NCBI GenBank assembly: GCA_008973525.1
Contig: WACJ01000258.1
Coordinates: forward strand, 310,001-374,000
Reading direction: 5' to 3'
DNA from: Stenopsyche tienmushanensis
Taxonomy: Eukaryota > Arthropoda > Insecta > Trichoptera > Stenopsychidae
Length of the DNA stretch: 64,000 nucleotides
Shown here: positions 59,761-64,000 of the stretch, in pieces
How the letters are laid out: each line of letters opens with the position of its first letter
Numbering within the stretch: the stretch's first letter is position 1
Notes under the pieces: model-generated
Told to the model about the DNA's origin: nothing
Seen by the model: only the letters and a program-made list of their open reading frames with translations
The model's database searches: none
Translations under genes and position numbers: made by a program

Positions 59761-59868
59761 CTGATACAAAAAAATCAACTCTTGTATCCTGAATATAGAT
59801 GAATTTAATATTAAAAAGGTATTCTTATTTGTAATCTAACCATTAATTTTATATGGAAATGCTTTATA

Positions 59869-60463
59869 TTAGAAGGACCCATAAGTAATCAATTATTTTG
59901 AGGCGTCGACTAGAGAGGTTGTACATTTGGTCGAATCTTATTGAGTAGATTCTAAGCCTCGTTTATTCACCAACAGATAAAAGTAAGCTCGTTATCTACA
60001 CCATGTCAGACACACAGCCGTCAGAAGAACATATTCGTCAACTTATGCTCTTCCACTTTAAAATGGGTTGTAACGCAACACAGACATCTTTTGTGGTGTT
60101 ACGGCAAAATTCTTGAAGTCAACAAGTGTCAACGATGGTTTCGAAGATTCTCAAGTGGCAATATTAGCCTAGTTGATGACCACCGAAGTGGGAAGCCTAC
60201 TGAAATTGATACTGAGCTGCTGAAATCGCTAGTGGATTCAGACCCAAAATTAAATGTGATAGAAATAACGTCAAGACTCGGGGCTACTTGGTCAATAGAC
60301 AATAAGACATTTGCAAGCGATTGGCAAAAGTTACAGAAAGGGCGTCAAAGTCAGCCTCTTTTTATAAAAGAGAGATTGAAACTTTGCCTGAAAGATGGCA
60401 AAGAGTTGTAAATAATGGAAATTATATAATTCGAAATAATTGATCACTTATGGGTCCCCCTAA
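59869..60463 (+). mobile_element. mini-mariner, TA-flanked, 595 bp
   Basis: TTAGAAGGACCCATAAGTAA at the left and, inverted, TTAGGGGGACCCATAAGTGA at the right form terminal repeats of about 30 bp with three mismatches. They are flanked by TA (59867-59868 and 60464-60465). It is a different mariner lineage from the TGTCCCATAAG copies but has related ends. An untranslated leader of about 130 bp precedes the transposase start, as in complete mariners. Confidence 0.9.
60003..60443 (+). pseudogene. mariner transposase relic, catalytic domain deleted
   Basis: ATG at 60003 gives MSDTQPSEEHIRQLMLFHFK, then MGCNATQTSF, the first helix-turn-helix. After a frameshift near 60090 the main frame runs to 60411: VNKCQRWFRRFSSGNISLVD, DHRSGKPTEIDTELLKSLVD (the GRP-like linker), and KLNVIEITSRLGATWS (second helix-turn-helix). 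It then jumps to the element's C-terminal sequence, where another frame reads REIETLPERWQRVVNNGNYI and stops at 60441-60443. All three catalytic aspartates lie in the deleted 0.6-0.7 kb. Such N-plus-C remnants may still bind their own ends, but there is no evidence that this one is expressed. Confidence 0.85.
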
Positions 60464-60465
60464 TA

Positions 60466-61997
60466 TTAACAAATACAAGTTACTCTTTAAAAATACTGAA
60501 ATACTCTTTTAGGGCGGAAAATCAAATGAATGAATAAGGACCACCCTAATGTAAATATTAAAAAGCAAGAAAAGCAATCAATGCAAACCATCAATTTATT
60601 TGATATTGATGATAATTTGACTAAAATGTTATCTGAAACTGAATATAGAATTTTGCATAACAAGCATAAAGCCTGAAATTTAGTACTCTCGTCTAAAATG
60701 TTGGACATTCCCTGTTCCTCACATTTAATTTCCATTCAATCCAACGGGATTATTAAATCAAATATTAAGGATTGGGTGTAACTCCTTGAATAAATTGTTA
60801 CAATGTACATAATGGCGTATGTTATTATACATGTAACGATGAATTTGATTATTTAGATAAGATAATCAGAACGTCGACGCCGAAAATAACTGAAGCACAT
60901 AGAAATAAATTCATTAAGAAAATATTATGTAGTATTTCTCAATGTGAAGATCTAAAATTCACGTGAATTACATGAATAGTATTGTTTTTTCGTGTACCCG
61001 GAATCCGCATAAATTCTGTAACTTCCAAGAAAAGGGTTGTTTTCAGGTCTATTTGATGGCAATATTTAACAATGAGTGGGTGAAAAGTTTCCGAGTCCAT
61101 TGTGGACGCACGCCGGAAAGCTCAAACACGAGGATTGTTTTTAAAGCGTCCATCAATATGATGCGATGTGAAAATCATTTCCTATTTTGAAAATTCAATT
61201 AGGAATCAAATTTTCATTTTACAAGGAAATTGCTTACCGGCACATACGCACAGTAACCACAATAACGCGCGGCGGAGCTCACAAGTGTTTAGCAAACACA
61301 CACTTGGCTTTTCAACTCGACAGTCTGACAAACAGCCAAGACTCGGCACTTGAGCTTTTCAGGTGGTAGGAGGAGAAGAAAGCTGAGGCCGTCGACTGTG
61401 GTGACTTACCCCCGCGACCCTTGTGCAAATTCGTGTACGAAAACTTTCAATCCAGACTCAACGACTCATTCTAATTGCAAAATTTCAATTAGAGCAACCG
61501 CATTATACAAGTGCCGTTTGTGGTTATCACCCGAGACTTTATTGTCGTTTTAAAAGCCAATGACTGTCAAAATAATATCAAAATCCAATATTTAAACAAG
61601 CAAAATATCGCGGCGTTTCCTCAAAAATATGAGCCGTAAATTTGATACTGTTGTGAGGTCATCAGACGACAACTAGATCGACCAAGTCAAATCTCGAATG
61701 GTCTAGTTATGCCATCAACCATGAAAATTGTCTCTATTATCATTTCTAGGGCCACGAAACCGATTTCATTGACACAATGGTGGCAAGTTCAAGGACATTT
61801 TTAATAACAAAGAAGAAGGCATTCCAAAGGTAGACATATTGAAAGGATTAAATATACGCTCGTATTTAAAGAAATGTGAAGAATCAAGGATCTTAAATGT
61901 CGTTAAAGTGATAATATTTAAACATCGAACATTGAACATCAAATAGTGGTACCATTATATAAAAACCCTGTTGAATATAGCAGCATTTTATCTTATA
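60466..61997. other. AT-rich DNA, no gene recognised
   Basis: Open frames at 60487-60735 (minus), 60963-61190 and 61168-61553 (overlapping frames) carry no known motif. 61220-61460 is less AT-rich and could be host regulatory or exon sequence, which cannot be decided here. Confidence 0.4.
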
Positions 61998-62364
61998 CTA
62001 GCTGATACCCAGCGCTTTGCCCCCACAGAAGAAATAATTCTAAAAATATCGTTTGTTGGTTTTATTATAAATATGAACAAACATTGATTTTTATATATAA
62101 GATCTACTGTAAATGAATTGTACTATAACTATATTATTTGTAAAAGTGCAAACAATAAATTGACAAAGTTTTATCGCAATCGAATCGACGGTATGGCAGC
62201 GCATTAAATACGGACAAACAAACATTGATTTTTATATATTAGACTATGCTTATGTTACTCGCGAATTTTTTAACAATAAGTGAACGAAGTTTTATTGCAA
62301 TTCGATGAACGGTATGGCAACGCATTTAGAACGAACAAAACCCAATTCATTTTTATATTTTAGA
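61998..62364 (-). mobile_element. Helitron, complete non-autonomous copy (reversed)
   Basis: Starts with CTAG, then CTGATACCCAGCGC (the complement of the 3' end), preceded by A. It ends in ATTTTTATATTTTAGA (the complement of the 5' TC end), followed by T at 62365. It carries the same ~125-bp internal units (GACGGTATGGCAGCGCATT and AACGGTATGGCAACGCATT) as the copies at 25404 and 54558. There is no coding capacity. Confidence 0.85.
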
Positions 62365-62365
62365 T

Positions 62366-62999
62366 TACACAGCTACACAATTTCTACACAGCTTGAATAA
62401 TTGTACACACCAGCATTAAATTTAAATCTACAAAACTGCTTTTTTAGCTCAGTCAAAGCATTGCAATATTAAATACATATAATATTTATTATAAACAGCT
62501 ATAACATAGTTTCAGTCTTATAAGACTGAAAGAATCCGCTTTGTAGGAATAATTACACAAATAACTGAGTCCCGGACTATAAACTTTGCCGTCAGTAAAT
62601 ATTTATTTTCAACAACAAATCATAGGTTTATAACAACATATGCATTCATATGTTATGATTCGCGACACTCACTGCAAAATCTTAGAAGAATTTAGTAAAG
62701 GGTAATCTAAAAAGGACTTTTTTGTGTAAGTTTTAATCCGCTAGAACTAGTCCGTTTGAACTATTAAATATGTTTGAATAAATATAATGTTCAGCGTATT
62801 TTTATGCGGGTATAAAGTTGATATGATGAGAATCACAAATCTGTGCAGCCCGTATTTATAGAGTTAAACTAACGTCTCTACTATTTCCATTAACCCTATG
62901 GATACAGAAATTCGGAAACAGAAACGGGTATCATGCGTCTCATCATACACTCATATATCGATAGCAAGGTCATGCTGTAAAGGCACCCGTACACGTTTA
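62366..62999. other. AT-rich DNA, no gene recognised
   Basis: No feature seen between the Helitron and repeat B. A short inverted repeat, TTTCAGTCTTATAAGACTGAAA-like, lies at 62511-62531. Confidence 0.4.
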
Positions 63000-63193
63000 A
63001 ATTAACAAAATTCCCGATTTCCTGGCAAATTATTTATTTCCATCGCTGCAGATGAATACTTATATACTATAATACTTTAATCTGATTTGCAATTATATTA
63101 CGGAGGAATATGACAATTTTGAATGCCGTATATATTATATTTCATATCGATATTCCCATTATTAGAGTCGAGGTGTAGTAAATACATCACCGG
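63000..63193 (-). repeat. dispersed repeat B, copy 3 (reversed)
   Basis: The complement of 52132-52330: CCCGATTTCCTGGCAAATTA, TTCCATCGCTGCAGATGAAT, and GAGTCGAGGTGTAGTAAATA ending CATCACCGGTA. The CCGGTAGGGAAAGG end with TTAA is lost here. Confidence 0.7.
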
Positions 63194-64000
63194 TATAAAA
63201 TTTTGTGTCATCTATAGGCATTATTAAAAATCATTATGTAAAATCAAAAATAAAACTATCTCTCTGCTCACAATTAACTATGTAACTTTGTTGCGAACAA
63301 GATTTAAGAGCAAATTGAGTATCTAAAAGTCGAAATTCGATTGTTCGTGTTGTCTTGAGAACGGACGTTCGTTTTTATAATTAAGATACTTTCATCATTC
63401 TTATCGTTGACCAATTTTGTTATTCCCCATTGACTGTTCTGGAGTGGCGTTATTGGCCAAATATCCTTTGAAAATTCTATTAAGAGCTGACAGAAAAGTG
63501 GATTTACATTAGAGGGGATTTACTAGTATCATGATGAATTATACAGGTTTTATTATATGAAGAAATCTATAAACTAACAACGTTGGTTTGGTTAACGTTT
63601 TCGTACAGATATCTTTCAATAAGTAAATTAAGAAAAAACATTAACGACGAGTGATATTTGAACATTGACATACAATATATCGCTGTTGACACTAATCTTA
63701 CTCCGAAGCTATGTGCATTTAGCAAAAACACATGTAGTCATATATTACAGGAAATGTAAGTAGAGACCTCATTAGTGAAGTATTTTTGACAAAAAAGCTT
63801 AGAAGTAATCATTAGCCGAACTAAATAGATGACTGAAAATGGTCGGACCACTTAGAAATGTTTTTTTTTTTTCACTAAAAACCTACTGTGATAGCGATTT
63901 AAATCATTAGTTCCAAGCTAAGGGTAGTTTTTATGAGCGCTAAAATTGCTTGGGTTTTAATTATTTATTATTACTAAAATAAGGCCAACTATTATAACAG
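63194..64000. other. AT-rich DNA, no gene recognised
   Basis: No supported gene, repeat or RNA feature to the end of the window. Confidence 0.4.

Noticed and set aside
1..64000. CRISPR arrays, bacterial operons, phage genes, tRNA or rRNA genes.
   Set aside because: No regularly spaced short repeats with unique spacers, no dense coding, and no cloverleaf with A and B boxes found by eye. A covariance-model scan could still find a tRNA that I missed.

Overview
The window looks like gene-poor, AT-rich animal DNA, most likely from an arthropod and probably an insect. The basis is the set of transposable-element relics: mariner, hAT with BED finger, piggyBac, Tigger/pogo, Mutator-like, jockey LINE and Helitron. 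These kinds are typical of insect genomes, but the sequence does not fix the order or species. I see no bacterial-style genes, operons, ribosome binding sites, CRISPR arrays, or rRNA or tRNA genes, and no host gene that I can name. The window may be intergenic or lie in a long intron. Almost every open frame is short, and every recognisable protein sequence comes from a broken transposable element.

Layout. 0-6.3 kb holds two internally deleted mariner copies (243-819 and 5772-6220) in otherwise unremarkable AT-rich DNA. 9.1-11.2 kb is a Tigger transposase tail joined abruptly to a hAT transposase relic. A small CpG-rich island lies at 11.5-11.8 kb, followed by a Mutator-like relic at 12.55-13.08 kb. 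17.9-20.4 kb is a whole hAT element with a perfect 8-bp target duplication. It contains a jockey fragment, a decayed BED-finger transposase, a 71-bp TTAA mini-element and a roughly 320-bp sequence repeated three times. 20.57-22.72 kb is a three-layer nest: a mariner copy split at TTAA by a 1.7-kb piggyBac-like insert, which itself carries a hAT MITE with a perfect 8-bp duplication. A piggyBac transposase relic lies at 23.4-23.9 kb and a Helitron copy at 25.4 kb. The best-preserved mariner copy, with the DD34D core, is at 29.4-30.3 kb. A hAT C-terminus is at 32.0 kb and a TTAA element with three palindromes at 32.3-32.7 kb.

From 36 to 53 kb a TA-flanked repeat family (called A here) occurs five times. 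Two copies sit inside a TTAA-flanked element at 40.9-42.8 kb. Another repeat (C, 39.0 and 47.1 kb) is interleaved with mariner pieces. 54.6 kb is a complete non-autonomous Helitron, 56.3-57.0 kb a jockey reverse-transcriptase relic, 59.2-59.8 kb a relic of an arthropod transposon protein I cannot name, 59.87-60.46 kb a TA-flanked mini-mariner, and 62.0-62.4 kb a third Helitron.

No genes work together here in a cellular pathway. The structure is a record of insertion, internal deletion and nesting. The most informative points are the shared TIR-to-HTH2 fusion in four mariner copies, the mariner/TTAA/hAT nest, the composite hAT at 17.9 kb, and a roughly 20-base motif shared by family A and the Mutator-like relic. 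All family names rest on motif recognition by eye, without database searches.
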